In this document: piece after piece, positions 25,794 to 35,455 of the stretch | Position numbering within the stretch: position 1 is the stretch's first letter | Layout of the letters: every line of letters begins with the position of its first letter | From: a bacterium | GTDB taxonomy: Bacteria > Zhuqueibacterota > Zhuqueibacteria > Zhuqueibacterales > Zhuqueibacteraceae | DNA: 64,000 nt | Direction of reading: 5' to 3' | NCBI GenBank assembly: GCA_023150945.1 | Contig: JAKLJX010000021.1 | Span: 56,254-120,253, forward strand | Position numbers and translations under genes: made by a program | The notes under the pieces: generated by a model | Database searches by the model: none | Told to the model about the DNA's origin: nothing | The model's input: the letters and a program-made list of their open reading frames with translations, nothing else

Positions 25794-27830
25794 ATGCGCA
25801 AGCCGAATGCTGCGGAATCTTTGGTGGCTCTGATGGTGGGCGCAGGCATGGCTCTGCGCTTGATCAATCTTGGGCATCTCAACTTTTGGGGAGACGAATC
25901 CATCACTGCCCTGGCGGTGCAGGGCATCCTGGAGCACGGCTACCCGCAGTTTCCTTCGGGCATGATCTACTTTCGCGGCCTGCCCACGCTCTACCTGTGC
26001 GCCTTGTCTTCACTGATTTGGGGCGTGAATGAGTGGGCGTTGCGCCTGCCCAGCGTCCTGTTCAGCAGCGGCACGATCGTGCTCGTCTACCTGCTGGGCA
26101 AGCGCCTGTTCTCGATCCAGGCCGGTTTGCTCGCCGCCTTCCTTCTGACCTTTTCCTATTGGGATTTCGAGTTTGCGCGACATGCGCGGATGTACTCCGG
26201 CTTTGCCTTTGTGTTCCTGCTCACGCTCTATGCCATGTATCGCGGCGTGGTGGAAGGTGAGCGGTTCTGGTATCGTGCCAGTTTGGTGTGCGCGGCAATC
26301 GCAATCCTTTTCCACGAGTTGGGATTGACCCTGGCGCTGGTCTACTTCGCGCTGGGCATTCGTGCGGGCTGGCCGCAGCTCACCCGGCGGCGGCTGTTTG
26401 GCGCGGCGCTGGCGCTGATGGCATTGGCCGGATTGCATTTTTCCCTGGTGCAATACGGCTTTGCCATTCCCGGCAAGCTGCACGGCCAGCAGGAGGTTTT
26501 GTATCCCACCAACCTGGTCAGCTCGTTCCTGGACAAATTCTACGGCCTGCTGCCGCGCCAGGTGTTCCTGGATTTGTGGCCGATGGCGCTGCTGCTGCTC
26601 TTGTTGGTCATTTTGGCGAAGACGCGGCACATCGAGGCGAAGGTGATTTTTTCCGGGAGTTGGTTGCTGCCGGTAGCCGCCTTCCTTGCCGCTTATGGCC
26701 AGCATTTGACCCTGGCGCTGCTGCTCATCGCCATCTACTTGTTCTTCACCGGCAAGGGGCTGCACGGCCTGCGCGAGCCGGAGGTGAAACTGGCGCTCAC
26801 GCTGATCGCCGTCATGTTCGGTTTTTGGATGATACATGACTGGCGCTTGGGACTGGAGGGCGGCATAACCGGAGCGGCAGAGCGGCTGCGCGCGCTGCTC
26901 AAACTGCAGCTCGGCTTGCCCAAACTTTATTTCGTGGGTTTCCTTTACACCTTCCCCAAGATGTCGCTGCTGGTCCTCGCTGGGCTGCTTTGGTTGTTTC
27001 ATATCAATCGTATGCCGAACGGCACGGCCACCGCATACTTTGTCTGCCTGGCGTTTGTCGTGCCGATGCTTGCCACCGGCTACATCAAGACCAACTGGGT
27101 GGAATATCGCTTGAATTTCCATCTGAATCCGCTGTTCGTTTTGATCCATGCGTGCGTTTTTTGGGGCATATTCACCCATGTGCGCGGGATCTGGACCACA
27201 GCGGCACGCTGGCAGGCTGCGCTCTCCGGCATGCTGGCGGCGCTTGCGTTTGTCGCAGTCAGCGAGCAGATCTATCCGCCGCGCCTGGTCGAGGTGCTGG
27301 CGCGCACCTATGGCAGCCCGGTCGATCCCCGTTCCGCGCCCGGCTCGCATTTTCGCCTCATGCCGGATCACGCGCATGCGGGAGAATTCGTGCGGCGCAG
27401 CAAGCAGGAGGGTGACGTCATCATTGCGATGGATTGGCTGGCGCAAAGTCACTACCTCGGTCACATTGATTTCTGGCTGCGTTCCGACGCCTTCGTGCCG
27501 CAAACCTACCGCCTCAGCGGAAACTATTTCGACATCTACACCGGCACGCAGGTGGTTTCGAATCTCGCCGAACTGGAGCGCGTGATCACCGAATACTCGG
27601 GACGGCGCATTTGGATCATTACCGCCTCGCCTTACACCGAAGCCGAACTACACATCTCCTCCGAAATCATGGATTTCCTGCGCACCCGGCCGCAGCACGT
27701 GGTTTTTCAAGGCCGGGATGCCAAGTCGCTGGTCTACCTGTTTGCGCCGCCCTCCTGCCGCCCGGCCTACGCGCAAGAGCAACTCACCCAATCCGCCGGG
27801 CAGCCCTGTGCAGGTACGCAATTGCACTAG
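25794..27830 (+). CDS. GT39/ArnT-like membrane glycosyltransferase
   Basis: The 678-residue product has about 11-13 hydrophobic segments. Near the N-terminus FWGDESITALA carries the Asp-Glu pair found in the first loop of dolichyl-phosphate-mannose/ArnT-type GT-C transferases. It is followed by the typical GLPTLYLCALSSLIWGVNEWALRLPSVLF segment pattern, split over several helices. The last 200 residues are a soluble periplasmic domain. Such enzymes transfer sugars from polyprenyl-phosphate donors outside the membrane. It is the first gene of the polysaccharide locus and starts the run of plus-strand genes after a divergent intergenic region. Substrate unknown. Confidence 0.75.
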   Translation: MRKPNAAESLVALMVGAGMALRLINLGHLNFWGDESITALAVQGILEHGYPQFPSGMIYFRGLPTLYLCALSSLIWGVNEWALRLPSVLFSSGTIVLVYLLGKRLFSIQAGLLAAFLLTFSYWDFEFARHARMYSGFAFVFLLTLYAMYRGVVEGERFWYRASLVCAAIAILFHELGLTLALVYFALGIRAGWPQLTRRRLFGAALALMALAGLHFSLVQYGFAIPGKLHGQQEVLYPTNLVSSFLDKFYGLLPRQVFLDLWPMALLLLLLVILAKTRHIEAKVIFSGSWLLPVAAFLAAYGQHLTLALLLIAIYLFFTGKGLHGLREPEVKLALTLIAVMFGFWMIHDWRLGLEGGITGAAERLRALLKLQLGLPKLYFVGFLYTFPKMSLLVLAGLLWLFHINRMPNGTATAYFVCLAFVVPMLATGYIKTNWVEYRLNFHLNPLFVLIHACVFWGIFTHVRGIWTTAARWQAALSGMLAALAFVAVSEQIYPPRLVEVLARTYGSPVDPRSAPGSHFRLMPDHAHAGEFVRRSKQEGDVIIAMDWLAQSHYLGHIDFWLRSDAFVPQTYRLSGNYFDIYTGTQVVSNLAELERVITEYSGRRIWIITASPYTEAELHISSEIMDFLRTRPQHVVFQGRDAKSLVYLFAPPSCRPAYAQEQLTQSAGQPCAGTQLH

Positions 27831-27968
27831 AATGCCGGTAACCAATTGACATCAAAGTGGCCGTTTGCGCGGAGGCACCGCCCGAAGTGCTGCGCTGCGC
27901 CCTTCACCTCAGTTCGTTCCCTGTGATGGCGGGGAGTCGCCAGGCTTCTTGCATGAAAGTTCAGGACT

Positions 27969-29000
27969 ATGCTGCGAAATCTTGACCGAAGAACTGGAGC
28001 CGTTAAGGGGAGTCTGGTTGCACGTGTGTTGGGGCGGCAAACACCCGTGCCCAGCACGCCGGCGCCCCTCGCTGCGCTCGGCACGAACGCCAACGATTTG
28101 GCGCGCTCCTTCATGCTGCTTTCCCTCCATCCTTCGCTAAACCAGATCTACAAGCGCATAGTCCGAAGCGTGGACAGCCAAATACCACTCTTGTTGAGCG
28201 GCGAAGCCGGCACCGGCAAAGAAGTACTGGCACGCGTCATCCACAGCGCCGGCAGGTTTCGCCACACGCACTTCACCGTCATTCCCTGTGCGGTGGCGAC
28301 GGAAGAAGAATTGGAGTTGGCGCTCTTCACTGCCGCCGATGCCACCGCAGGCATGGCTCACAGCCCCGCCGGCAATCAGGCTGCCGAGGCGGCGGTAACG
28401 CTGTTTTTGAAACATGTCGAAGCCAGCTCGCCCGCGCTGCAACAGCGACTGATCCGGCTGCTGCAGGAGAAGAGCGTGGTCCACCCGCTGACACGCGAAA
28501 CCAGACGGTTGGCTCTGCGGGTGCTCGCCTCCTCGCGCAAGATTGTGGAACAGGAAGTGGCGGCCGGCAATTTTCGCCGGGATTTGTTTTACCGCCTAAC
28601 CATCACCGCACACGTGTTGCCGCCGTTGCGCGAGCGCAAGGAAGACATTCCGCACTTCGTGCGCCATTTCGCGACGCGCTACGCCGCGCGCTTGAATGAG
28701 CCGGCGGCCACCTTCAGCGCGCCGGCGCTGGCCGCGCTGCAAGAATATGACTGGCCCGGCAATATTCGTGAATGCCAACGGGTGGTTTGGCAATCCTTGT
28801 GGCAACGCTCGCCCAAGATCCGGGTCATTGACAAAATCAAATGGGGGACGGTGGAAAATCCGGTGGTGGCACCGGACTTGGCAGAGGGGGCAGGCGCTGG
28901 GGGCAACGGCAACCTGCCGGGCGACAAACTTCTGCCGCCGGCGGCCTCGCCCGCAAGCAACGCGAGCCGCATTCAGGCGCACCAACCTCAATTCGTCTAA
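27969..29000 (+). CDS. Degenerate sigma-54-activator-like AAA protein
   Basis: The 343-residue product aligns by eye with the AAA domain of bacterial enhancer-binding proteins: Walker A GEAGTGKEVLARVIHSAGR, then LLQEKSVVHPL, FRRDLFYRL with the arginine finger region, LPPLRERKEDIPHF and YDWPGNIRECQRV. Three key parts are broken. The ESELFG.xxGAFTGA loop that contacts sigma-54 is replaced by LALFTAADATAG, the Walker B GTLFLDEI is changed to VTLFLKHV, and no C-terminal Fis-type helix-turn-helix remains. It therefore should bind a nucleotide but not hydrolyse it normally or open sigma-54 promoters. There is no receiver domain. The true start could be ATG 28113. It sits between GT39 and wzc, so a regulatory or assembly role in polysaccharide production is plausible. 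Confidence 0.75.
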   Translation: MLRNLDRRTGAVKGSLVARVLGRQTPVPSTPAPLAALGTNANDLARSFMLLSLHPSLNQIYKRIVRSVDSQIPLLLSGEAGTGKEVLARVIHSAGRFRHTHFTVIPCAVATEEELELALFTAADATAGMAHSPAGNQAAEAAVTLFLKHVEASSPALQQRLIRLLQEKSVVHPLTRETRRLALRVLASSRKIVEQEVAAGNFRRDLFYRLTITAHVLPPLRERKEDIPHFVRHFATRYAARLNEPAATFSAPALAALQEYDWPGNIRECQRVVWQSLWQRSPKIRVIDKIKWGTVENPVVAPDLAEGAGAGGNGNLPGDKLLPPAASPASNASRIQAHQPQFV

Positions 29001-29072
29001 ATCTCCGATTACGGGCGCTGCTTCATGCCGGCAGCGCTCTTGGCAGCTTCTCCACGCAAGGAGGCAGATAGA

Positions 29073-31280
29073 ATGGATTTCGACAAACTCCAATTAAGGG
29101 AGCACTGGCACATCATCTACAAGCACCGCAAGACGGTGCTGTTGGCCATGGCGGCGCTGGTGCTTCCGCTGCTGGCGCTGCTGTTGTTGAGCAAGCCGCA
29201 GTACAATGCGTCCATTGCCCTGTCGGTCACAGATGATGCCGTCACCAGCCTGTTGAGCTCGGACATCGACGTCAGCCCCGACCTGACCGTCGGAAACTAC
29301 ATGGACATTCTCACCAGCCAGAGCTTCGTCGATCGCGTCACCCGCGCCGTCGCGCAAAACGTGCCGAATTCCGCCGGGGCCGCCAAGCTCAAAAAAGCCA
29401 ACGGCGATTCCACTGCGATTGCCAAGGCGCACCGCGAGGCAATGATCTATCTGCTGGATCACATGCAAACCGATCATCGTGGCGGCAATGTCATTCGCGT
29501 CACTATCGAATCCGGCAATCCGGAAGAGGCCTACCAACTGGTGCGGACCATCGGCGAGGAATTTCGCCGGCAGCATCTCGAGACGATTCAGCAGCGCATC
29601 GATGCCCTGCATGCCTTCTACAGCGACCGGTTGCGCCAGACTTACCAGCGCGTGGTGGAAGCCGAGGAGCGGCTGGCCGGATACCAGCGCGCGCGCGGCA
29701 TTGCCACCAAGACACGTGAATCCGACCGCATCAGCGAGCGCATCGAAGCCTTCGAAAATCAGATCGTGGATCTCATCAGCCAGCGCGAACTGCTCGCCGA
29801 ACGGCGGCGCACGCTCGAACAGCAAATCGCCCAGCTCAAGGAAAAGGCACCGGCGCTGGCCACCATGGAATCCCAGATTCCCCGCATCGAAGAGCTGAAA
29901 CGCCGGCTGCTCAACCTGCAAAGCCAGATGCTGGCGCAATCCGTGCTCTACACCGACAAGCATCCCAAAGTGCAAAGCTTGAAGCGCGACGTTGACGCGA
30001 CGATTCATGAGCTGCGCGGCTTCGCCAGCGCCTCTTCCACCCCGGATTCGATCAAACCCACCGACCCCGCCATCATCTGGCATGATCTCTACGTCGAAAA
30101 CCTGCTGGCGGAGGTGGAATACAACAACCTGGTCAGCAAAATCGCAACCCTGCAAAAACTGGCGAACGAGTATCGCAATCGCGTTTTCGAACAGCCGCCG
30201 GAAGAGCAACAGGAACTGCTGAAGCTGCAGCGCGAAGTGATCGTGGCGCAGGATGCGCATCAGGCCATGCTGCGCACCAATGAGAAGATCCAAAGCCTGG
30301 AAGCGGAGAAGGCGCTCAACGTCAGCATCATCGAACCGGCGCAGCGGCCGCTGAAACCGGTGCCGCGGCGACGGCCCTTCAAGATGATCATGGGCGCGAT
30401 CATCAGCGTGATTTTGGGGGTGGGCCTGGCCTACTTGCGCGAGGCCATCGACCGTTCGGTGAAGACGCCGGAGGAAATCGAAAAGAAGCTGGGCTTGTCG
30501 GTGCTGGGCTACGTCGTGGATGCCAGCACTTCGCGCAGCACCAGCACCAATCTCGCCGACAAGCTGGTGCTGCTGGAGGAGCCCGGCTCGGAGCTCGCCG
30601 AGAATTTCCGCGCCCTGCGCGTCAACACGGATTTGGCGCTGGCAGAATGCAAAAACGGCCAGATCGTGATGGTGACCAGCCCGGGCGTGGGCGAAGGCAA
30701 ATCCACCATTGCCGCCAACCTGGCGGCGAGCTACACGCTCTTCGGCAAACGCACGCTGCTGCTCGATACCGACTTGCATCATCCCACCATGCACCTGCGC
30801 CTGGGGGTGCAGCACGATGCCGGTTTGTCGAACTGGCTGGCCGGCGAGATCCGGCCGGAAAACATGCGCAACAGCGTGACGCTGAACGGCTCGGCGCTGG
30901 ACTTCATCACCACCGGCACACGCCAGGTCACTTTCCAAAAGCTGTCGATCAGCTCCAAGATGCAGTCACTGTTCGTCTCCTTGCGCGAGCAGTATGATGT
31001 CATCATCATCGATGCGCCGCCGATCATCCCGGTTTCCGATCCGCTGCTGCTGGTCTCCGATGTCGATTTGATTCTGCTCACGCTGGAATCCGGCCGAACG
31101 CCGATGGAAGCGGCAAGGCAGGCGGTGACCCTGCTGCGCCGCGCCAAGGCCCAGGCGCTCGGCGTCGTGCTCAACCGTCTGCGCCTGGAAGAACAGTACG
31201 GCCCGGATCGCTATCAACCTTCTTATCTGCTGGGCCGTCGCGCACTGCTGCCGGAAAGGGCAGGAACGAGCGCATCATGA
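29073..31280 (+). CDS. Wzc-like polysaccharide co-polymerase with bacterial tyrosine kinase domain
   Basis: ATG 29073 has AGGAGG 9 nt upstream, which favours it over the longer frame from 29025. Product 735 residues. N-terminal membrane segment about 22-45 (VLLAMAALVLPLLALLLL), a long periplasmic coiled-coil region (Wzz domain), a PxxP-rich second membrane entry (RPLKPVPRRRPFKMIMGAII), then a cytoplasmic BY-kinase: Walker A SPGVGEGKST, Walker A' LLLDTDLHHP and Walker B IIIDAPP. The C-terminal tail has three tyrosines (QYGPDRYQPSYL), fewer than the cluster in E. coli Wzc. It controls chain length and export of the capsule or exopolysaccharide. Its stop overlaps the start of the next gene as ATGA. 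Confidence 0.92.
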   Translation: MDFDKLQLREHWHIIYKHRKTVLLAMAALVLPLLALLLLSKPQYNASIALSVTDDAVTSLLSSDIDVSPDLTVGNYMDILTSQSFVDRVTRAVAQNVPNSAGAAKLKKANGDSTAIAKAHREAMIYLLDHMQTDHRGGNVIRVTIESGNPEEAYQLVRTIGEEFRRQHLETIQQRIDALHAFYSDRLRQTYQRVVEAEERLAGYQRARGIATKTRESDRISERIEAFENQIVDLISQRELLAERRRTLEQQIAQLKEKAPALATMESQIPRIEELKRRLLNLQSQMLAQSVLYTDKHPKVQSLKRDVDATIHELRGFASASSTPDSIKPTDPAIIWHDLYVENLLAEVEYNNLVSKIATLQKLANEYRNRVFEQPPEEQQELLKLQREVIVAQDAHQAMLRTNEKIQSLEAEKALNVSIIEPAQRPLKPVPRRRPFKMIMGAIISVILGVGLAYLREAIDRSVKTPEEIEKKLGLSVLGYVVDASTSRSTSTNLADKLVLLEEPGSELAENFRALRVNTDLALAECKNGQIVMVTSPGVGEGKSTIAANLAASYTLFGKRTLLLDTDLHHPTMHLRLGVQHDAGLSNWLAGEIRPENMRNSVTLNGSALDFITTGTRQVTFQKLSISSKMQSLFVSLREQYDVIIIDAPPIIPVSDPLLLVSDVDLILLTLESGRTPMEAARQAVTLLRRAKAQALGVVLNRLRLEEQYGPDRYQPSYLLGRRALLPERAGTSAS

Positions 31281-32788
31281 GCGCGCGGCAACGACAAGAT
31301 CAGCTCAGCCGGTACTATCCGATGGTGGTGGTGCTCGCTTCTGTGCTCGTGGCCTTGCTGGTGGCGCAGTTTTCCGCGGGCATTGCTGCCGGCCTGGTGC
31401 TCGGCGGCATCCTCGCCGTGCTGGGCCTGGTGCATTACGAAGTACTGGTGCACGGGCTGATCGTGCTCCTGCCGCTGCAGTCCTCCCTGCCCTACAGCTA
31501 TCAGGCTTTGCAGACCTTCAATCCGTTCAATGCCCTGGCAGCGGTGATGTTCGGCACCTGGTTCGTCAACGCCATGTTGCAGCGCCGGCGCCTGCTGCAC
31601 GGCAGCGTGATGAATCTGGCGCTGCTGCTGTTCTGTCTGCTGTGTTTGGCTGCGCTCTTGAAAACCGCGAACGCGGCAGGCAGCGCTTACATGGCAGAGC
31701 AGTTCAACCCGCTCAAGCGCTGGCTCAGCCCCATGCTGCTCTTTTTCCCGATCGCCAATGCCGGCTTCAGCCGCCCGGCCCTCAAACGGCTGGTGACCAC
31801 GGCGGTGGTGATGTGCGGCGTGGTGACCTTGTGGACCGTCAAGGATCTCGTTGCGCTGGGGTGGGCGCAAATCTCCGAGGAAAACCGCATCGGCGGGCCG
31901 TTCGGCTTCGGCGGTGAAAATGATTTGGCCGCCTTCTTCGTCTACTACCCGGTGCTGGCGCTCACCATTGGCTTGAGCCAAACGCGCCTCGAGCGGCGTG
32001 TTCTCCTGCTCGGTCTGTTCGGCCTGGCGATGATTTGTTTGCTGCTGCTGCTCTCGCGCGGTGCTTATCTCGGCATGCTGGTGGTGCTGGCGTTCATCGC
32101 GCTGGTGCGCCACCGCTGGATGATTCCGCCGCTGGTGCTGGCCGTGATGTTCTATCAGCTCTGGGCGCCGGGGACGGTGCAGGAGCGCATGGAAAGCACG
32201 CAATTGCAGACCGCCAACGAGTCGGTCGGCGGCCGGGTGCCGGCGCCGTACGAGTCGGAACGCAATCTCGAGACCAGTTCCGCCTTGCGCTGGCGCATCT
32301 GGCGCGGCGCGGTACGCATCATCGAGAGCCATCCGGTCACCGGCACCGGCTACAACACGTTCAGCATGGCGATTCCGGCCTACGCCAACATCGAGCGCAA
32401 CATGGATGCCCACAACATGTTCTTGCGCGTGGGCGCGGAGATGGGCGTGTTCGGGTTGCTCAGCTTCCTGCTGATTCTGTTCGTGCCGTTTGCAACGATG
32501 CAACGCATCTATCGCACCACGGCCGACGGATTCATGCGCGGCTGGATGCTGGGCGGCATGGCAAGCATACTTGGCATTGTCGTGGTCAACATTTTCGGCT
32601 CCCGCTTTGTTCGGGAGGAGTTGGTGGGACTGCATTGGGTTCTGGTGTCCCTCACCTATGCTTATGTCTATCTGCGCCGGCGGCGGCTGGCGCAGCGGTC
32701 GCCCGCCGGTGCGCCGGTTCTCCTACCGGTGACCGAGGCGGCTGCCGGCCGTCACGCCTCGGCTTCCTTGTTGCCCGATCGCAGATAA
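31277..32788 (+). CDS. O-antigen ligase/Wzy-like polysaccharide polymerase
   Basis: The 503-residue product has about ten membrane segments. The WzyC-type signature is visible in the large periplasmic loop and next helix: RWRIWRGAVRIIESHPVTG, GYNTFSMAIP and HNMFLRVGAEMGVFGLLSF. The HNxFL element is the conserved His-containing motif of O-antigen ligases and Wzy polymerases. Position directly after the wzc-like gene (ATGA overlap) and before glycosyltransferases and a flippase supports a role as polymerase of lipid-linked repeat units. Ligase activity cannot be excluded. Confidence 0.85.
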   Translation: MSARQRQDQLSRYYPMVVVLASVLVALLVAQFSAGIAAGLVLGGILAVLGLVHYEVLVHGLIVLLPLQSSLPYSYQALQTFNPFNALAAVMFGTWFVNAMLQRRRLLHGSVMNLALLLFCLLCLAALLKTANAAGSAYMAEQFNPLKRWLSPMLLFFPIANAGFSRPALKRLVTTAVVMCGVVTLWTVKDLVALGWAQISEENRIGGPFGFGGENDLAAFFVYYPVLALTIGLSQTRLERRVLLLGLFGLAMICLLLLLSRGAYLGMLVVLAFIALVRHRWMIPPLVLAVMFYQLWAPGTVQERMESTQLQTANESVGGRVPAPYESERNLETSSALRWRIWRGAVRIIESHPVTGTGYNTFSMAIPAYANIERNMDAHNMFLRVGAEMGVFGLLSFLLILFVPFATMQRIYRTTADGFMRGWMLGGMASILGIVVVNIFGSRFVREELVGLHWVLVSLTYAYVYLRRRRLAQRSPAGAPVLLPVTEAAAGRHASASLLPDRR

Positions 32789-33933
32789 TGGCCGCACCGG
32801 TTGCAATTGTCTATTTGACCGATAAGCTCACACACGGCGGCACCCCGCTGCAAGTCGTGGAGCTGGCGCTGCACCTCGACCGCCGGCAATTCCAGCCGCA
32901 TGTGATCGTGCTCTCGCAAGTCGACCAGGTCTTGCGCGAGCGCCTGCAACACGCCGGCATCAGCGTGAACGTGATCGGGCAGGCGAATTGGGTGCAGCCC
33001 GGCGCGGTCGCGGCCGCCGGCAGGTTGTACCGCTGCCTGCGCCACATTCGCCCGCGAATTCTGCACGCGTTTTTGGCAACCGGCAACGTGCTGGGTGCGC
33101 TGTTGGGCAAACTCGCCGGCGTGCCGGTGATCATCACCAGCCATCGCGACCTCGGCGGGTTCGACGGCGTGCACATCGTCCGGCTGAACGATTGGATCGA
33201 CCGCCACCTCGCCACCACCGTCACGGCCAATTCTCGCGCAGTGCGCGCTGCCGTGGCGCGCCGTTCCGGCAGGCAGGCGGAGGCGATTTCCCTGCTCTAC
33301 AACGGTATTGACGCCGACCGCATCGCCGGCGCCGCCGACCGGACCGCCAAGCGCCGCGAGCTGGGCTTGCCGCCGCAGGCGCTCGTCATCGGCGTCATCG
33401 CCAACTTCCGCGCCGCCAAGGGGCACCGGTATTTGTTGCAGGCCTTTGCGCTCATCGCCGGCCGTTTCCCCGACGCTCTGCTCGTGCTGTGCGGCCAGGA
33501 AGCGCAAGCCGGACAATTGCGCGAACTGCAGGGCTTGGTGGCGGCCTCCGGCCTCAGCGGCCGCGTGCGGTTCCTGGGACCGCGCCGCGACATCGACGAG
33601 GTGTTGCACACTCTGGATGTTTTGGTTTCGCCTTCGCTGTCCGAAGGCTTTTCAAATGCGATATTGGAGGCGATGGCCGCCGGTTTGCCGGTCATTGCCA
33701 CGCGCGTGGGCGGGAGCACCGAACAGGTGGCGGACGGGATCACCGGCTTGTTGGTGGCGCCGGCCCAGGTCACGGAGCTGCAACAGGCGTTGCTCACGCT
33801 GTTGGACTCTCCCGCGCTGCGGGCCAGGATGGGCGAGGCGGCGCGCGCACGCGTACAGGAATGTTTCAGTGTCGAGGTCATGGCGGACAACCATGCCCGG
33901 CTTTACCATGATCTTTTGCGTGTGAAGGTTTGA
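32788..33933 (+). CDS. GT4-family glycosyltransferase
   Basis: ATG 32788 overlaps the preceding stop as TAATG. A longer in-frame reading upstream only mirrors the wzy gene and is not used. The 381-residue product has a GT-B fold: N-terminal TDKLTHGGTPLQVVELALHL (the GG loop), ending of domain 1 at SLLYNGIDADRI, and domain 2 with VIANFRAAKGHRYLLQAF, FLGPRRDIDEVLHTLDV and SLSEGFSNAILEAMAAGLPV, the nucleotide-sugar EX7E-type site. It adds a sugar to the growing repeat unit on the inner face of the membrane. Donor sugar unknown. Confidence 0.9.
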   Translation: MAAPVAIVYLTDKLTHGGTPLQVVELALHLDRRQFQPHVIVLSQVDQVLRERLQHAGISVNVIGQANWVQPGAVAAAGRLYRCLRHIRPRILHAFLATGNVLGALLGKLAGVPVIITSHRDLGGFDGVHIVRLNDWIDRHLATTVTANSRAVRAAVARRSGRQAEAISLLYNGIDADRIAGAADRTAKRRELGLPPQALVIGVIANFRAAKGHRYLLQAFALIAGRFPDALLVLCGQEAQAGQLRELQGLVAASGLSGRVRFLGPRRDIDEVLHTLDVLVSPSLSEGFSNAILEAMAAGLPVIATRVGGSTEQVADGITGLLVAPAQVTELQQALLTLLDSPALRARMGEAARARVQECFSVEVMADNHARLYHDLLRVKV

Positions 33934-33942
33934 TTCGATTAC

Positions 33943-35433
33943 ATGACCCATTCATTAGGACGATTTCTACGCCACTCCTCCCACTACTCCATCGGTGAGA
34001 TTCTCATTCTGCTCTCGACTCTGGTGTCGTTTCCGGTCACCACCCGCATCTTCGCCGTACACGAATACGGCCTGATGAATCTCATCTCGAATGCACTGCT
34101 CGTGCTGGTGGCATGCGCCAAATGCGGCCTGCAAAACAGCGTTGTCCGCTACTATGATGAATATGCCGAGCACAAGCAGCCGCACAGCGTGCAGACCTTC
34201 ATCTCCTCGCTGCTGCTCGGCGGCCTGGCGGCGGCGGCGGCCTTCACCGCGTTGTGGATCGTGGCGACCACGAGCTTTTCGGAGTTCTGGTTCGGCGAAA
34301 GCGTTTTGCCCAGCCTGCTGTTGCTGAGCAGCGGCTTGATCTTTTTGCGCGCCGGCGAAAGCCTGCTGCTCGCCTTCCTGCGCGCGGAACAGCAGACCAT
34401 TCTCTTCAACGGCTATCGCGTGATCGCGAAATATGTCACGCTCGCCGCGATCTTGGGCACGCTGTTCTTCATTGCGCGCACGCTCAGCGGCTTCTACAGC
34501 GCGCAGTTGTTCGCCATGAGTCTGGCGTTTTCGACCCTGCTGGCGTTGCGCTTGCGCAAGACGCCGCTGCACTGGCGGGATTTTTCCGCCACAGTGTTTT
34601 GGCAGGCACTGGTCTACGGTTTCCCGCTCATCGGCTTCGAGTTCTTTTCCATGCTGCTGGCTTACATCGACCGCTACCTGATTCACTTTTTCCTCGACGC
34701 CACCGCGGTGGGCCTGTACAGCGCCTCCTACAATCTGGCCGATTATCTCAAAGACATCGTGGTGCTGCCGTTTGCCAGCGCCATCATGCCGGTGTACATG
34801 CAAACCTGGGCCAAAAAAGGCAAGGAAGAGACCCGCAAGTTTTTGCAGAGCGCATTGCGCACTTATGCGCTGTTCGCCGCCCCGCTGATTTTCGGCTGCG
34901 CCGCGGTCGGCAACAACTTCATCCGCGTGGTGGCCTCGGAAAAATTCGTCGCCGGCAGCGCCATCATTCCGTGGACCATCGTCGGCCTGATGATCAACGG
35001 CGCTCTGCCCATTCTCGCCGCCAGCCACTACATCCAGAAGAAAACCCGGCGGCTGGTCGGCATCCTCACCGGCGCGATGCTGGTGAACCTGCTCGCCAAC
35101 TGGCTGCTCATTCCGCGGCTCGAGATTCTCGGCGCGGCCATCGCCAAACTGGTGAGTTATCTCTTCATGGCGGTCGTGGTGACCCTCTACACCAAGCGCT
35201 TCCTCGGGCTGCAGGTGCCCTGGGTGGCGGTGGGCAAATATCTAACTGCGGGTGCCCTCATGTATCTGGCGGTGGCCAGCGTGCATATCTCGACGCCGTT
35301 GGTCGATCTCATGGCGGAAACCGCGGTGGGCGCTATTGTTTACTTCGCGGTGGTGGTGACCATCGATGCCGTCTTTCGCGAGAATCTCAAAACGTACGTG
35401 CGCCGGCGCCTCGAGCTGTTGCGGCGCGGCTGA
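33943..35433 (+). CDS. Wzx-type polysaccharide flippase (MOP superfamily)
   Basis: The 496-residue product has about 12-14 hydrophobic segments spread along its length, with positively charged loops. The N-terminal SIGEILILLSTLVSFPVTTRIF and EYGLMNLISNALLV resemble the first helices of polysaccharide transporters (RfbX/Wzx). The middle has GLYSASYNLADYLKDIVVLP, a typical helix pair, and ADYL/YMQTW before the second half. It should flip lipid-linked repeat units to the periplasm for the neighbouring polymerase. It starts 10 nt after the GT4 gene. Confidence 0.88.
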   Translation: MTHSLGRFLRHSSHYSIGEILILLSTLVSFPVTTRIFAVHEYGLMNLISNALLVLVACAKCGLQNSVVRYYDEYAEHKQPHSVQTFISSLLLGGLAAAAAFTALWIVATTSFSEFWFGESVLPSLLLLSSGLIFLRAGESLLLAFLRAEQQTILFNGYRVIAKYVTLAAILGTLFFIARTLSGFYSAQLFAMSLAFSTLLALRLRKTPLHWRDFSATVFWQALVYGFPLIGFEFFSMLLAYIDRYLIHFFLDATAVGLYSASYNLADYLKDIVVLPFASAIMPVYMQTWAKKGKEETRKFLQSALRTYALFAAPLIFGCAAVGNNFIRVVASEKFVAGSAIIPWTIVGLMINGALPILAASHYIQKKTRRLVGILTGAMLVNLLANWLLIPRLEILGAAIAKLVSYLFMAVVVTLYTKRFLGLQVPWVAVGKYLTAGALMYLAVASVHISTPLVDLMAETAVGAIVYFAVVVTIDAVFRENLKTYVRRRLELLRRG

Positions 35434-35455
35434 GCCAGCGTTTTCGGTGAATGCA

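Noticed and set aside
32035..32787. N-terminal extension of the GT4 gene at 32788
   Set aside because: The extension is a frame-shifted reading of the wzy-like gene; TAATG coupling supports the ATG at 32788.
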